Positions 28,001-43,100 of a stretch of DNA of 64,000 nucleotides are shown piece after piece. Under the pieces are notes generated by a model. That model saw only the letters and a list, made by a program, of their open reading frames with translations. It was not told where the DNA came from and made no database searches. Numbering within the stretch: the stretch's first letter is position 1; the number at the start of each line of letters is the position of its first letter. The position numbers were made by a program, and so were the translations under genes. The stretch lies in NCBI RefSeq assembly GCF_028389875.1, contig NC_084665.1, forward strand, positions 2,046,001-2,110,000, given 5' to 3'. The DNA comes from Rhea pennata (taxonomy: Eukaryota; Chordata; Aves; Rheiformes; Rheidae).

Positions 28001-31000
28001 TTTCATTTGGGGAAAAGGCAAGTTAATTTTCAAACCCCTTTAGTTTATCTTTGTCATATAGACTTAACCTACAGAAACATGAGTGATAGCAACAAAGAAA
28101 GTGGATCGAATGATGAGAAGTACATTACATTTTGACAGTTTTTCCTCTTTACTAGGACAGTGGAGTCTCCTGTTCCAATGTTACGTGATCTTACGCAAAA
28201 TTCTGCAGTCAGGTAAGCAAACTCTGGGTTTGAAATGCAATGGCAAAATATACCAATCAAAATTCCATTTAATCTGGTGTTTTGAGGTACTGAATTTGCT
28301 GCAGAATCCAGCTGTTAGTAAAATTCAAGTTTTTGTTTGTTTCTGTTTTTTCTGTGAAAATCAAAGCCAAAGTATTTTGTCATAACACAACTGGCTTGGA
28401 TTCGGGTGATTAAGTGGAGTTTGTGCCCTATAGAAGGGATGTATAGTTATTTCTTGGTGCATCAAACTCAGTATGTTTTATTCCCTTAGGAAAAAATGTA
28501 TCTTTCCTGCTGTTTATTTTCCACTTATTCCCTGTTGTTACCCCTGGGCCTTTGGCAAGCAAGGAATAATAGCTATAGAATTTGGTGTTCTGCATCAAAC
28601 CCTTTAAAAATAAAACTAAACTTCTGAGACGAAGCATCTGAGAGAATTGGCAATTGATTGAGAGCCCTCTGGCCCTTAATTTTTACTTCTTGGATCTTGA
28701 ATCTCCCCTTCCATGCATTTCCCAGAGGATATGTGGGAACATAAGCTTTATGTCTTTAACAAGACATAGTAATGAGGAATTGTTTCTTTGTTCTCTCTCT
28801 GATGGGGTAGATTCCCTGTAAGTGTTACCTGGCAAAAATGCTGCAACCAAAAAGCTTCCTCACAAGCCATAAAAGACCTTTCATACTAGAGGACAAGACA
28901 CCTTGTGAATATACTCCTCTGCATTCTGCAAGTCAACTCTTTCTCTGTAGGTTTAGTAATAAAAGGAAATCCCTCTTGGCCATTACTCTTTCTACTGTAA
29001 TCATTACTCTGTTTCCTGTCTTACAACTGTTGCTTAACAGGGGATTTCTCCTAATCAAGTGAGATTATTTTCCATCTGCACATTGGTCTCTTCATGATGA
29101 ATCTGCCTACTAATGTATTTCAGCCCTTCCAGTGTCAGATATTTTCCCTCATTCTAGCACAGGGGACTGGTGTGAGGCTGGTGGTACCTGGTGGTCCCTT
29201 AAAGAATCTGATCTATCAGGCTGTGCAACTTTTATGTGGGAAAGGTGACTTTAAAGAGAAAGAAGTACCTACTCAAAACTTCAGCACTAGCTCTTTTTCT
29301 TTTGTCCTCCTTTTTATAGCAGCATATGTAGGAGTAATACTGACTTAGCCTAAACGTGATATTTCAGAGAGTAATAGGGAACTTCATAATGAATAAAGAA
29401 CAATGAAGAGTTTCCAAGGATAAATCTTATGATCACAGAAGAATTGGATTAGTCATGCACTTAACAGCAAATTTCTGTTGATCTTGTATGTTGTGTGTCA
29501 TTCTCACTTAATTTGGTACAATGCAATGGACATCTAACGCTTGTCCCTATAACCTTTCATTTCTTGAGCTGCTTAAGGTACTTGGGACACTGAATATCAC
29601 TTGTAATCTGTCTCCACATATATATTTTTTCTCCAAGGAGGCATAACTTGATTCAACTAGTACAACTCTTTATAGGCAGTAAGAAACACTGAGTTGTGAC
29701 TGATCAGGATACTGTTGAAAGGATGTTCTGAAAAGGAGATTTAGTTACTTTGATTGACAAATTAAAGGTAGCTTTGTTTTTCCTTCCACTACTGTCAGGA
29801 GGTTTGAATCATTTTTGCTGATTTCTCTACTGTGAAGACTTTTCTTACTGTCTGTTGGGATAGTAGGAGCAATCATGGTTCTGCTCTTCAGTTCTTGATT
29901 TTCTTGGAAAACTTAGCCAAAATCACATTATTCTCTTCCTTCCAGTCTAATTCTTTTTCCGTGCTGAAAAACAGATGTATTTCCTCTAGAAGAATATTCT
30001 AATGAGTTGTTTGTTTTTACCTTTCTTGGCATCCCAAGTATTCTTCTGTAGCAAATGGTAGATAGTGAGAGAACAGAAGAAGTTTGATGCTGGTACTTCA
30101 AAGATGTCCATGGCGGAACCTATCATGAGACACCAGGAGGTTGGAATTGCTAGATGTGTGGATGAATTTGCCTAAAGCAAAGCCAGACTGTTGTGTAATG
30201 AGCTATACCAGCAATAATGAACCTTTCAGCCACTTTTTACTCTAATACTAGTTCTGGTGACTGTTATACTGGGCTAGGATCACCAAAACAGTGCATTCAG
30301 TCCCTTTGGATGGTTCAGAATACAGAGACTGTGCAATGTCTCTGAAAATAGGTGTATGTACCTCCACTGGAAGTACATGCAGCTGCAAAACCTCCTTTCA
30401 TCTAATGACTTGTTCTCCTTAACCCTTTTATTTCTTCCTAAAGGAAGTTTAGCCTTTCTATACTGACTCTTTATCCAGAGGGGAAAAATATGTAGGCATA
30501 AGAATATGTAATGGTCCTTACAGAGGTTATCTTTGTATCATGAGCAGTGTCAAAGGAAGGAGATATCACCTTTTTCTTCTGCTTTTTTTTCTTTTTTAAA
30601 AATGTATAAATTACAAGAATATAAGTTGGTGCTTAACCTTGTCCCAGGAAATTTCTAAGTCTTGTACGTGTTTGTCTAAACTGCATAGCAAACTGATATC
30701 CTTCCTGTCTATGGTGTGGCATCCTTTTGAACTTAATTTGAACATCAGGTCAGTCAGTGCTTTGACTTGGGGATTTATCACCACATAAAGGAGATGTTTT
30801 CTAGTCATTAAACTTGTTTTTGGACTGACTCTTGATACAGGGGGGAAAAGGTCACCCTGTGGAAAATGATGGAGACTATCCAAGTGTGTCTAGTCAATAT
30901 ATCCACATGCAAAAGCAGCACTTTGCACTTTAGATCGTTCTTTTGTTTATCTCCTCTGTTGTGTATATCACTCTCTTAATAGAGTAGCTATTACTTATTT

Positions 31001-34000
31001 GTTGTACTCATCTCAATTATCAAGTAAACCTAATCTTTGTTTTTTTTTCCTAGTATCTCTTTCAAAGATCCACAGTTTGATGAAGACTTTGTTTTCAAGG
31101 CTACAGTGTTACCTGGTGCAAAGTAAGTATCAGCTGTTAGTTTTCAGGTAATTCATTTGTCTTTTATTAGGCTGGTTATTAGTTAGGTATTCATGGGGCT
31201 TCTTTTCATATTCAGGAAACCTCCTCCAGTCCTTAAGCCAGGAGACTGGGAAAAAACCAACAATGATGGTAGGCCTTGGAGACCACAACTTGGTTTTAAT
31301 CGAGACAGAAAGCCAGTCCATTTGGACCAGTCAGCATTTAGAACTTTAGGGTGAGTAAAACTGATAGCAGTACTATTGATTGGCATGCTGAGCTGTCTGT
31401 ATATTCCTTTACTGCTTAAGAAAAAGGGGAGACAGAGGGAGAAATGTTGCCAGAGATTAGAGGCTTGTGTCACATGTTGGAAACTTTGGTATATAATATT
31501 TGAACTTAATATTGATGAAAATTATATATGATAGTATCCTTAAATGAGTGAATTTTATAGCGATGGCTTGCTGGTTTTTTTCTGAATATTTCTAATTGGT
31601 TTTACTGTTGGTTTTTCAACTTGTGTGGTGGGTATTTGCTTGAAGTACAGAAGATACAGTGAGGATATAGCACAGAAGTGGTACTTAAGACAGTTATGAG
31701 GACAGGAAAGTCTTCTATGCTTAAAAAAAAAAAAAAAAGCAAATTACCTTTGTTCAAAGCTCCTGTACTGCACCATAATAATCCAATTGACTGTCTTTGT
31801 TCGAGGCATTGTTGAATTCAATTTCTTACTAGTTCTCCAAATACAAATCCACATAACTTTCTCAAATGCTCTAGTACAGCACAAGAATGCTTCAGAGTAC
31901 AAGATTAGAGAATGAGCTTGAGTTATGTATTAGGAAAATTAAGGATAAATGGAATTTTTTTTTTCTTACTAGGAATGGCAGGGAGCCATATATGTCTATC
32001 AGTGCTAAACTAGAGGCAGTTTCGAGGGAAATTTTAATGTTATTGAATAAAAGCAAACTGTATAAGCAATTGAACGTGATTCTCTTCAGGAAGAGAAAAT
32101 ACTTTCTTCATCCTGTGGTTCTACAAGAGTTGGAAAAAGAGAAAGCAACATCATTCCTTCCATTCATGTTTTAGAAAGCATTGTTATTCTACTGCTACAT
32201 TTGTGAACCACCTTCTCTTCTTTCATCTCATAGCTGCAAAAATGTATAGCTGTGTTGCTGATTACATGATACCTTATTAAATCATTATTTCAGAACAAGA
32301 AGCTGCAGAGTTGGAAAAGAGTATGAAGCATTGAAGTCTTAATATGAATATAGTTCTGTGCAGGAAGAGCAATAGAGGCCTGGTAAAGATTAAGGCACAA
32401 ATACCACAAAATTAAGACACAAAATCCCTTCTTGGGAAATGTGACAGCAATTCAGTTTTCCTGAATCCTTACACTCTTTGCAGGAAGTATATTCTTCTGC
32501 TTTAGCTCACTATAGAGATTTTAGAATTTTCCCTGGGACCGGCTCACAAAGCATGTGCTTTCTTTGCTATGTGCTGAGGACCCTCACCTGCAAATGAGTC
32601 ACTACATTGTGTTTGTGCACATCTCCACTGATGGACCAGAGAGAGCTGTGATATTTGATGGACTGGGTAGCATCTGTTCTATAAAATGGCATTTATAAAA
32701 ACATCCTATTCTTTCTTCTTTCCATTTCTTGCACATAATAGCCATTCAGTACCAAGGGAAAGAGGGATGCCAGGAATGTACGCCAATGCAGTACCACTTG
32801 GAGCTTATGGGAACCCATACAGTAGGCCACTTCTAAGTGGGCAGCAGCAGATTCCTAAATTGTTGTCAAGTAAGTGGATTCTGCTTTCTACATTTCCAAG
32901 TTGAAAAGTTTTACAATTTGATTTTAATCTGTTGCCTTATACCTTTTTGAATATACTAAAAAGTTAAAGAATTTTGTGGTGTAATCCTTTACACTATTGG
33001 TCTAACAATGGGATTTCAATTGCTTTTCTGGCACAGGTTAACATTTATGAGACTTGTGTTAGAATAAATGCTGTGTCTGCCTTCCCTATGTTCTGGTCCA
33101 GATCTTCCTGCTGCAGGACTGCAGTGTGGATTTTAAAAAGGGCAGTGACTGCTGTTTGAAAATGTGAAGCTCAGTTCTGTGTGCTGTGACCCAGCCTTGA
33201 TGAGAGTGCTTAGCTAGTGAAGACTGATGGAAACTGTTTCCAGTTTACTGTCTTCACACCTCTGTGACTTGACTCCCAAAGTTACAGATGCTATTTTAGG
33301 TATTGATTATGTAGCGCGCTTTTGTTTTAGGTTTCCTATTCCATGAAAATGGACACCATTTTTTAAAATCTCATAGATGTATTTTCCATTCATATTGAAG
33401 AAGTTCAAATAGGTAGCTGCTTTTCCAATTGATAGGAGAGTAGAAGGGAGGTAGAAAGAGAAAAATTCATTTTTTATGCTGAATGCTAACTACTCCTGTT
33501 TGGAGGGAGATTTGATATGTGATGGTAGAAATGAGACAGAGCACAGCATGCTATCCTCACTGAGGCATTCGCCTTCATGAAAAGGATGTAGGCAAACAGG
33601 AATCTGAGTTCCGTGCTGTACAATAATGTTTAGTAGCTGTGTTTAAGCATGGCAAGTACCACAAGCCCAGGGATTTTCAACCTGCAGATCTATCTGCCAA
33701 GTTCCTGCAAAAAATAGAGAAAAGTAAGGTTGGTGGTATTATAAATTCTGCATATGATAGAATGCCCCTCTACTGGAAAAATCTGACTATTTAAAAAAAA
33801 AATGACACCTCCTGTTCTACTCTCGAACAATTCTAAAGCTTATTTCCTGTTCTGATGTTTCTTTGCGAATAAAGAGTGGATGCAGTAGTCCATTGTCATC
33901 CTGCAGGAGATGCGTTTTGACTGCTTTGATGTTCTTCCCTCAATGAGGGAAATTCAGGCAGTACACTTTTTATATTCTTTTTACATTTCAGATGATTGTA

Positions 34001-37000
34001 GTCAGATATCCTAAGTCATTTGGAATCCTCATGCCTTGAGTTCCAGAATTTTAAACTCACTTTTCACTTACCATATGTGAGAAGAGTGGCTCCTATTACT
34101 TTATTTGGTATTTCTCACTGAGATTGATCCTGTCAAAAAGTAATCCCCATCTTGTACCTTTACCCTGACCATATATGCACGAATTCTTTTTGAAGGAACT
34201 TTTTTCTTCCCATGAGAAGACAGTGCTCTGGTACCATTATGAACACTGACTTTTTTAGAAGGATTGCTGGAAGGAAACAGCAAAGCACATGCTGTTCACT
34301 CTAATGACCAACCTCCCTTTTAAAAGCATTAACGCCAATTTGACTTTACTATTTAGATGCTTGACTGGCCATGCTGTTCAGAGCCCAACCAGTTAAAGTT
34401 CTGACAAAGGAAAAATTAACACAATCCTAGAAAATAATGAAAATGCAGCAGAAAACCCATCTTTTAAAACTTCCTGCCCCCCCCCCCCCGTGTTGATTAA
34501 TTGTTGTAAATTTGAGGGGAAGAGTTTACTTGAGTTCATTCACAGAATTATTTTGCTTAGATGAAATTAAATATCAAGTCACAATTTGAAATGAATGTGA
34601 TGATCTTCACAAATGTCTCACTTGACATGAGTTGCTCTGGTGTTCAAAGAGTCAAGAACTGCTTACAAACTGAACTGGAAGCGTGGTCATGCTTTCCCTT
34701 CTTCTGATTGCGGTGGGTGTTGCAGCTTCTAGCAGAGGGGTGGTAGCAGACAGTTGGGAGATTGGCAGTGTCCTAATCTGCTTTGCTTTTTGCGTGGCAA
34801 GCAAGTGGAAGAGACGAAAGAAAATCCTGTGTGTTTGAAACCGCACTTCATCCTGGGAAGGAGTGGTCTGTGTGAGGAGCTCTCAACAAGGATGTCAGTT
34901 AATGAGTCCTGTCTTTTTGCTTGTGATCAGGTGCTGCATTTGTCTGGTGGGTGGGATTGAGACAGGAGGGAATTTGGCTAAGCTACCTGAAAGGTACAGT
35001 CTAAAAGATGCTTCAAAGTAAATGAAAATTTTTCAGCTGAATTTATGCAATATTGTATTATGCAGTTGTCTGAGGCTCAAGCAGTTGAGATGAAGTTTTA
35101 CAAACTCCAGCAGTTCAGATTACTCCATAGTGAAGCTGTCAGCTTCTTATACTTGACTGGCATTTCTTGACTGTGTATGGAACAGCAACCAAATAGTTAA
35201 GATCAATGGCCATTCTAAATTAAACTTATTGTCCAGTCCCAAAATAGATGAAGTGTACTTGAGCGGGGGGTGAAGAAGCTTTCTGTGTAAGGAATCAGGT
35301 TGGTTTAAGTGGAGAGACAGATTGAATATAAGAGTCTGGAGCTGTTAACTTTGATTAAAAGAAAAAAAGTGGTTTTTAAGGAAACGGAAATATAATCTAA
35401 AAAGAAGAGCATGGGGGATGGGAAGGAAGAACTACCAGACATGCATGATGTTTTTGTATTCATCCCCAGGGAGAAAAAGCCTGTGTGGGTTTGCAGGGAG
35501 AGAAGGTATTTAGGAGCACAATAGTCCCTATACTTGTAAGTCTTCTAAAGCTTGAATCTTGACACTTTGTGGGAAATACTTATTTCAAAGCAGTTTTCTG
35601 AGCCTTATGTACGAGGAGCTGATGTTGCCAATTAGGTACTTACAAAGCTCTCATCCTCATGGCATCTGAGCACCTTGTGTTGTATAGGAAACACTCCAAA
35701 TGCAAATATGCCCCAATGTCATCATTCTTTCAAATTGAGGAGGCTTGAATCCACTGATCGATATGAAATCCCAGTCCATCTGTTGGCCTCAGAAATTATC
35801 TCGGGGCTTTCTTTCACACATCCCTTTCTCCCCTCATCTCCCACCCTCTCCTCACCCCCAGATTGTCTCAGGCATTCCCACTGGCTGTTCTGCAGGTGCA
35901 CCTGACAAACCTAAAAGCAAGGCTGTTCAAGAGAACAGGAGAGTTTTTTTTTTTTTCTTTTTCTCAGTTGTGCTTCTTTCCTTGGTGCTTCTTTTTTCCA
36001 TTAGGTGAAGGTTGATTTGTTGCTTTCCTGTTTGAGCAGTAAAAAGAGATGCCAGGTCAACCTGCTGGTGCTTCCAGCTTCCTTTACGGTGTATTGCCTC
36101 ACATGCTGCCCTCGGTCACTGTACGAAGACCTTTCTCACACACTGGGGCTTGTAGGGATGCCGTTGCTCTCTGGGGCTCCTCATTCAGAACAGAGTTGAG
36201 AAGCTGGTTCCTTGTTCTCTCCGTTTTAATGGGAAAACTCAGAATTAGAGGTGGGAGTACAGCACACTGGAAATGTGTGCTTTGTCACATAATTTTGTTG
36301 TGTTTGCCTTCTCCTCTACTAATGATACCAAGCAGTTCTGAGAGATTAGTCTCAAACTGAAATTAACTCCTGATTTAAACCAACTGCAATGGAAAGACTT
36401 TACAAAATGACTAATTGCATTAGTGATTGACTTAATATTTGGGTGTCATCTTTCAAAGTCCTATTATTTAACTGAGGTGTGAGGACAATAGGTGGTTCAG
36501 TCAGTGGGATGAACAGGAATTAAACAGTATCAGAGATCTGCTTGCTTTCTAGAAGGAGTTCTGGAAACTCATCCTGCTGTCTGGTTGGGAGACCAGTACC
36601 CAGCTCAGGCTTCCTGGGACTGTCTTGGTGGTCACACTGAAGGATGTCTTTACAAATGGTACCACATCCAGACACCCTAATATGTCATGGATTCTGGTTT
36701 GCGTGGAGATGGTGTCAAGCAAAGCTGTCAAGATGGGAGCACTTCAGCTACTCCCTGAACCTTCCTTCGGGAGGTGGTAGTCATATTGTTGAGCTGGGAC
36801 AGTTCATATGGACAGCTAGTTTGCTCTGATGGAAATGTCAGCTAAGCATGTGCCCCTTATTTCTCCTTAGCACCAATTTCACCTGAACAGCATCTTTTGG
36901 TATTCCTAGATCAGACAGCACAGCCATCTTTACTGCCTTTTGCAGCCTTCTCTCTGAATTCAAGTGCAAGTATCTCTCTTAAAGCTCAGGTATCTTCAAC

Positions 37001-40000
37001 TAGAAAATCAAATTAGAAGGAATGGGAAGGCACAAGCAGGTCTTTTTTTAATCAGCATCACATTCAAGAAACTACATAATTATATGAGAGTAAAAGGTAG
37101 AACATATTAGAGAGCAGTTGTTTATTTTGGAGTAATTGGATTGGGAAGCATCCTGAAAACACACATTCACTTGATTTTTGTGTAACTCAGAAGATCAGAA
37201 GAGCTAGGTATGATGATGTTAAACTTTACACATTGTGTGGAATGGATATAAAGCACCTTTTTGTGCACTCTATTTTTATATATGTGATGAAGTAAAATTG
37301 CCCTGTAGAAGGGCAATGCGGTCAACCAAAGTGCTGTATCTTCCTCAAGAGCCTGCTGTGGGTGTTCCTTACTGTTGTTCTCTGATTTGACTGTGATGTG
37401 CCAATTTTCAGCTGATGAATAATTGTCTGTGCTGATAACTTGAGGAGTAAAGTGCAGTGTGGTAGTACTCTGTGAATGGCATACTAAGTTTCTGTGTCCA
37501 GGGTATCTGATTTATGACTTTCAGTCAGTAAATTTGTCAATGAGCTGCATTTGAAAAGTGATTTTGATTAGTGCAATCAGTAAACAGAAAATCCTGTCTT
37601 TGACACACTGATTAGATAAATTGCTACTTGAGGAGCTGCTAGAGAGGACAGTTTATTTAGTCTTATAGCTCTAGGAAGTGCCTAAGTTTTTAAAACTAAA
37701 GAAAATATTCATTGCCATTTCTTCTCCAATTTTGTACCTTTTTGAAATGCAGTTCACTGCTGTGAGCTTTCTCCCCTCCAAGATCATTGTCTATCAGAGA
37801 ACCATAAAAATATATAGTAATAAGGTGTTTTTTAAATGTTTTTTTTTTTGTAATTGTTTCATTAAATTCTTTCGTAAGCTGCTCCCTAGAGCTGCAGAAA
37901 GATGTGATTACAGCAAGGTAGTTGGGCTCTTAGGTTTTCAGGTGGAAAGCTAGTGATGAAGTCTGTTTTTTTGACTAGCCCTTATTCAGGAATCTGTGTG
38001 AACAGAAACACTGCTCTAGGCAGAGACTGACATCTCCTTGGGTTTCTCATGGGGTGCTCATTTGACCCTAGCTCAAAAAAACAGTAATCAACTTCAATTA
38101 AAATTTGGAGTTTGAACTGAAAGAAAAGAGAGAGAGGTAGTATTAATCTGCGTAGTTGTCTGAATGTTTGGAGATCTTACATGGTTCAGTCTTCAAAGAG
38201 AAAAAGAAACCTCACCAACTGCAGGAGTATAGGTGTTTTCTGAAAGCCTGTGTTCCTCTGCAAGCAAAAGGAAAACTGAGCTCCCTCTCCTGTTTTCAGA
38301 TCTGTTGGCGATTTTCATGATGCTGTGACACAGGAACATGCACACAAGAAACTCTAGCTTTGAAACGATCCCACTCGAACCTAGGTATAGAGAGCGAAAA
38401 TAGCAGACCCACAGGTCTTCCAGGGCTGCGTTGTGATGACGGAGCCAGAGCCTAGCAGTCATCAGGACAGCTACAGCTGAGCTAAAGAGATACAGGTGTT
38501 AGTAGCTGCAGACAGGCGGTTTTTTGTGCATCTACAAAATGTTTTAGCAGAGCTCAATTCTGCAGTTTTGCATGTATTTATAGGATGCTAGTATCTGTGA
38601 AGCTTTGAAATGATTAGGAATACAAAGTTGTGTTAGGATATATTTGGATTGAAAGGAATGACACTGTCTTTATCAAATCTACAATTGTGTTGCAAACTTT
38701 TTATATGTGTTTGTTCATTTAAACAGCTTTGTCTTTCTGGTACTTTTTAAGGCATGAATTTAAGGTGGTATCTTATTTTTTTTGTTCCTCAAAAGTAGTT
38801 GAAAACGGTGTTACACACTTGAGTTTTCTTGTATTACATTAATTTTATATGCAAATCCAGCATCACTACAGAATCAGTTTAGTGTGTTTTAATATGACGT
38901 GTTCATATGTTTAGAAGTCCTTGTTATTCTGACAGGCTGAGTGGCATGGAAGTGCTGCCTATCTAATTCTTCAGAGTGTATTTGAAACAAATTTCTTTTC
39001 CTTTATCCTTTCAGCCCTTGTGATGCTTTAGACTGCTTGGGTTACATTGTATTCACGTACATTGTATGTTGTATTTGATTGGGAGCTTGGGCTGGCAACA
39101 GTAAACTTCAGGGATCCTGTTGTAAGCCATTTTTCCCCCTATTTCTTTCAAATTATTGGAAAGCTTTAGTGTGCTTTTGAATACTTGCAGTTTAACAGAG
39201 TGTTACTGCCCCGTCGTGCTGTGCCCATTAGACAACTTCTGGAACCAGCTGTTAAAATTAGGTCACACTTAAACACCATTGAAGCAAATCAAAGGTGTCA
39301 CTGAGGCTGAAGCTTTTGATACACAGTGTGTGTTGTGAACTGACCAGGCAGCTATTGATAAGCTTTTCTTTCATCCTGTTTACTGACCAGTTTATTTAGA
39401 AGAACAACAACCATTTAATTGCAGGTCCCCTTAAAGCAATGTTGTTACTGCTGTGTCTTTGTATGGACTTAGTTTGGCCAGAAGAAACAGTTGAGAAGTG
39501 GGTGGTCCCTTTCATTGCGGTTCATTATAAGCGCAGGGCTATGTTTTTAGCCAAGTTCTCCCCCTCTCCCCCCACCAAAAAAAAAGTTTAATCTTATTTG
39601 GCTGTATTACCTGAAAGACCATTAATAGTCTATTATATATCATTACTCAGCTTAGCTTTTGAATATCTTGTTCCTTAAACTTTATTTACTTTATTATGTG
39701 AACTCATTATGTGCTCTGGCCATTCTTTCGGTTTGCTTTATAGAGTAACTCAGCCTAAGCAGAGGGAAAGTTGAGCGTCTTGTAAGCAAAAAATATTTAT
39801 CGCTCACAAATATGGAGAAGTACGTCCTGATGATGATACAACTGTGTATGTTTATGCATATATATGTTGTATATATTTTTATATACTATAGTGGTGTCAG
39901 ATGTTTGTAAGAAATGCAGCTATTACATGAAGTTTCCAGTTGTTACAGTAGCAGTCATCTTTTTGCATTTTTAAAAATTCCAGAAAACACTGATGCTTGT

Positions 40001-40079
40001 GAAGTATTGAAACGTTGTCTGGTGGGTAGTTCCAGCAATTAAAATTCTTTTTTCTTAAAGCTTGAAGTTTGTTTGCCAT

Positions 40080-40117
<38 letters not shown>

Positions 40118-43100
40118 CTAAATGTTGCCTTTTATCAATACTGAGCTTGTCACTGTGTAATGTAAGAGGGCTCTGTCAAAATACTGGCTCACCAATAATA
40201 ACCAAATAAGATTTGGTGAAATGTATTTAGTAGTATATCCAATTTGAGCTTTTCTGTTCTGTTTGATTCTTTAAAACAAGTTTTATGGCACGTTTAAAAA
40301 TAAATGATGGAGTGTAGAAATAGAATGCAGTTGTTCTTTCTTTTGATTTTTAACTTTTTGATTTTACCTTATAGATCTTAGGCCCCAGGATTCTTGGCGA
40401 GGTCCGACGCCTTTGTTTCAACAGTCGCCGCAAAGGTAAGACAGGCGTGATTGAAGGCTTATAAAAAGCAAACAAAAAGATGCACATGGTTTTGGGAGAT
40501 CTCACAACATTATTTTTTCTTTATTTTGAATTGTTTGTCTCGGTTGTGTTGTATGGCAGTTTTTGAAGTTAGTTAATATCCACGGTTTGTATTTTGTGAG
40601 CGCACTATACTGGGTTCATCCCTTAAAAGGTTTGCATACTTGGTATTAAAAAAAAAAGGGGGCAAAAACACTTTCCATTAAAACTCAGACTTCAAAATTA
40701 ACTTTACTGTTGCTGCTTTGGTACTGTTCTTGGTTCTTTGGCCTTTATCTTAATGAAGCTTTTGAGATACTGTGAAATTGAACACAGAGAGCTTAAAACT
40801 GCATTAGATTTTGGACAGGCTAAACAAATTTCTTTTTAGGAGGGTTGTGGAGCTTAATGAGGCATAACTAATGGTGTTCCACTTTATCATTTTTGTGCTG
40901 CAACCACAGTATTAGTACAGACCAGCCATTGATTCTTACTACAAACCTCTTGAAGTCCTAATCAGCTTCTTTGGTACAACTTTTTCAGGCCTGACAAGCC
41001 TATTGTAGGGCAGTGTCACTGTAGGTCAGTAGTTATTAGTTGCCACTGAAAACAGTTTCTTTAACTACTTAAGACTGAACTGAATTAAATGCAGAAGGAA
41101 CTTGGAGAAGGATTATGGAATCTGCAGTCCAATAAGTGCCATCGAATAGAAAGAATGTGACATGGTTTGATAATAAGAGATGTTTTCTGTGCATTCCTTC
41201 ATTGATAAGTTGTATGTCCTTAAGTCAGATGGACTTTGTAAACTCCAGTATACCTGAGAAAGCTATGAATAATTATATTTAGTTGTGTTTATGGAGGAAT
41301 GGGAGTGTATATGAGATCTTTGAAGTTTCTGCTCTTAAGCAAAACTTTTTTCTTTTTCCTCTTTTATCTTGTGTTTTTATGTGCAAATGGGAAATATCAG
41401 CTTTGGGAGAATTTATTGAGCTCTCTATAAACACATTTTACACAGCAGCCATTCTGATTTTATTGGAATAACTCCAGCTCCTGCATCCCATGCCATGTCA
41501 GTGTGCAATCTTGCATTACAAACTTTGTGTTGAGTATGTCCACGTGAGTTACTATTCTCAAACATCAATTAAGTGCAGCTTATGTACTTTCTTTTTATTA
41601 AATATTGCTACAGTTCAGTAGCTTGTGGTTGTTTTTATTTAAAAAAAACCCACAAAAGCATAGCATTAACTAGGCTGTTTATTTTTGCAAAGTAGAAGAG
41701 TTTCTTGAGTCACAGATCATTTCTTTGTGTCAAAACTTTTTATTTTTCTCTCCCTCAAAATGCACTTTTTTACATAATTGTAATATTGCGCTGTGTGTCT
41801 AATCAGAATCCAATCACAAGGTTACTGCACTTGGTTTATGTTAATATTTTTAGAGCCTTCAGCCTCTAAACTAGAGGAAATGCATGTCCCCTAAGGTAAC
41901 TTTAAATTGAAAATGTATTTTCTCAACCCAGAAAACAAGCTTTATTGAATTTTGGGAATGTCTCTCTACTTTCTGAACAAGAACAGTATATTTACACTGC
42001 TGCTTCTCCCCCCAACTTATTCCTTGTCATAGCTCTAATAGTTTATAAAAACCACTAACCTGCCAGTGTTAGTGCTGGGGCTAAATAATTATGCTGTGGT
42101 TTTGGAAAGTGTTTGATTCAGAAAAGGAGTGAATGTGTTCAAACAGATGCTTAGGGAAAATGTCGAATTACTTGTATTGAGATGAGCATGGAGATTAAAA
42201 CAAAGGTTTTAAAGATATACATGGAGCAGAGAGACCTGTTGCCGTTTTGGGGGGAGCGGGGTGGGGGGGTGGTGTTTGAGCTGAAACCCTCCAGAGAGGT
42301 TTTCAGTTCCCTAGCAATTTCCTCAGCTCCCAGGAAAAAAGCAATTGAAGGAGAGGCCAACCCCTGCTCCAGCCTTTTCAGATGAAGTGGATAGACAGGA
42401 GGCTACAGTAGCCTTGATTTGCAGTGTCAAGGAAGGGATAACTGTGGAGCCCTGTCCCTGCTGGTAAAACTTGGAGCTGGTATCTTTACCCCTTGTGATA
42501 ATTTGGGATAATATACTGCAGCTGGGGCTGAACAACCTTTTGCTTTCTTGGCCTGGGGGAAAAATCAGTAGTGTAAAGCTTTTTCTTCATAATCCAGATG
42601 AGCTTGTCTCCTGCATAAGATCCCTTAAAAAAAAAAAAAGAAAAAAGAAAAGGAAAAAAAAGTATATTTATTTCAGTCTCTGTTGAACAGGACGCCTTTG
42701 GCATATTTGCAGGCACTGGTCTGCTTGAGCTGTGTTGTTGGAGGCATGGCAGACGCACAAAAAATATTTTATGCCTGTAGCTCTTCCTAGTACTAGTAAT
42801 CTGATACATTTTTGAGGTTCTGTGCATTTGCTACCTGTTTAGGGGGCTAATGGAACTTTCTGATCCGGTGGGTATTCTGTTTTATTGCTTCCTACACAGA
42901 ATTTTTAGGTGAAAAATACAATTGTTAAATTGTTGATATTACTGTGATTTGTAGCATTATTGTAAGATTTGCTTAACGTGTTCATAGATGAGACTTCTAG
43001 AGGAGCTGATGTTGGAACACAGGAATCTTTATGAAGTTTCATGATGTTGTATTTTAGCTATTTTGTATGTATATGCATTGGTTTAATTGTAAGTTGACAA

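Larger units (their letters stand above)
32870..40374 (+). other. XRN2 intron, ~7.5 kb (longest in window)
   Basis: No coding sequence recognised. Holds a C13 tract at 34477-34489, a motif cluster at 39240-39510 that could be an enhancer of the neighbouring homeobox gene, and an A29 run at 40084-40112. Confidence 0.8.
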
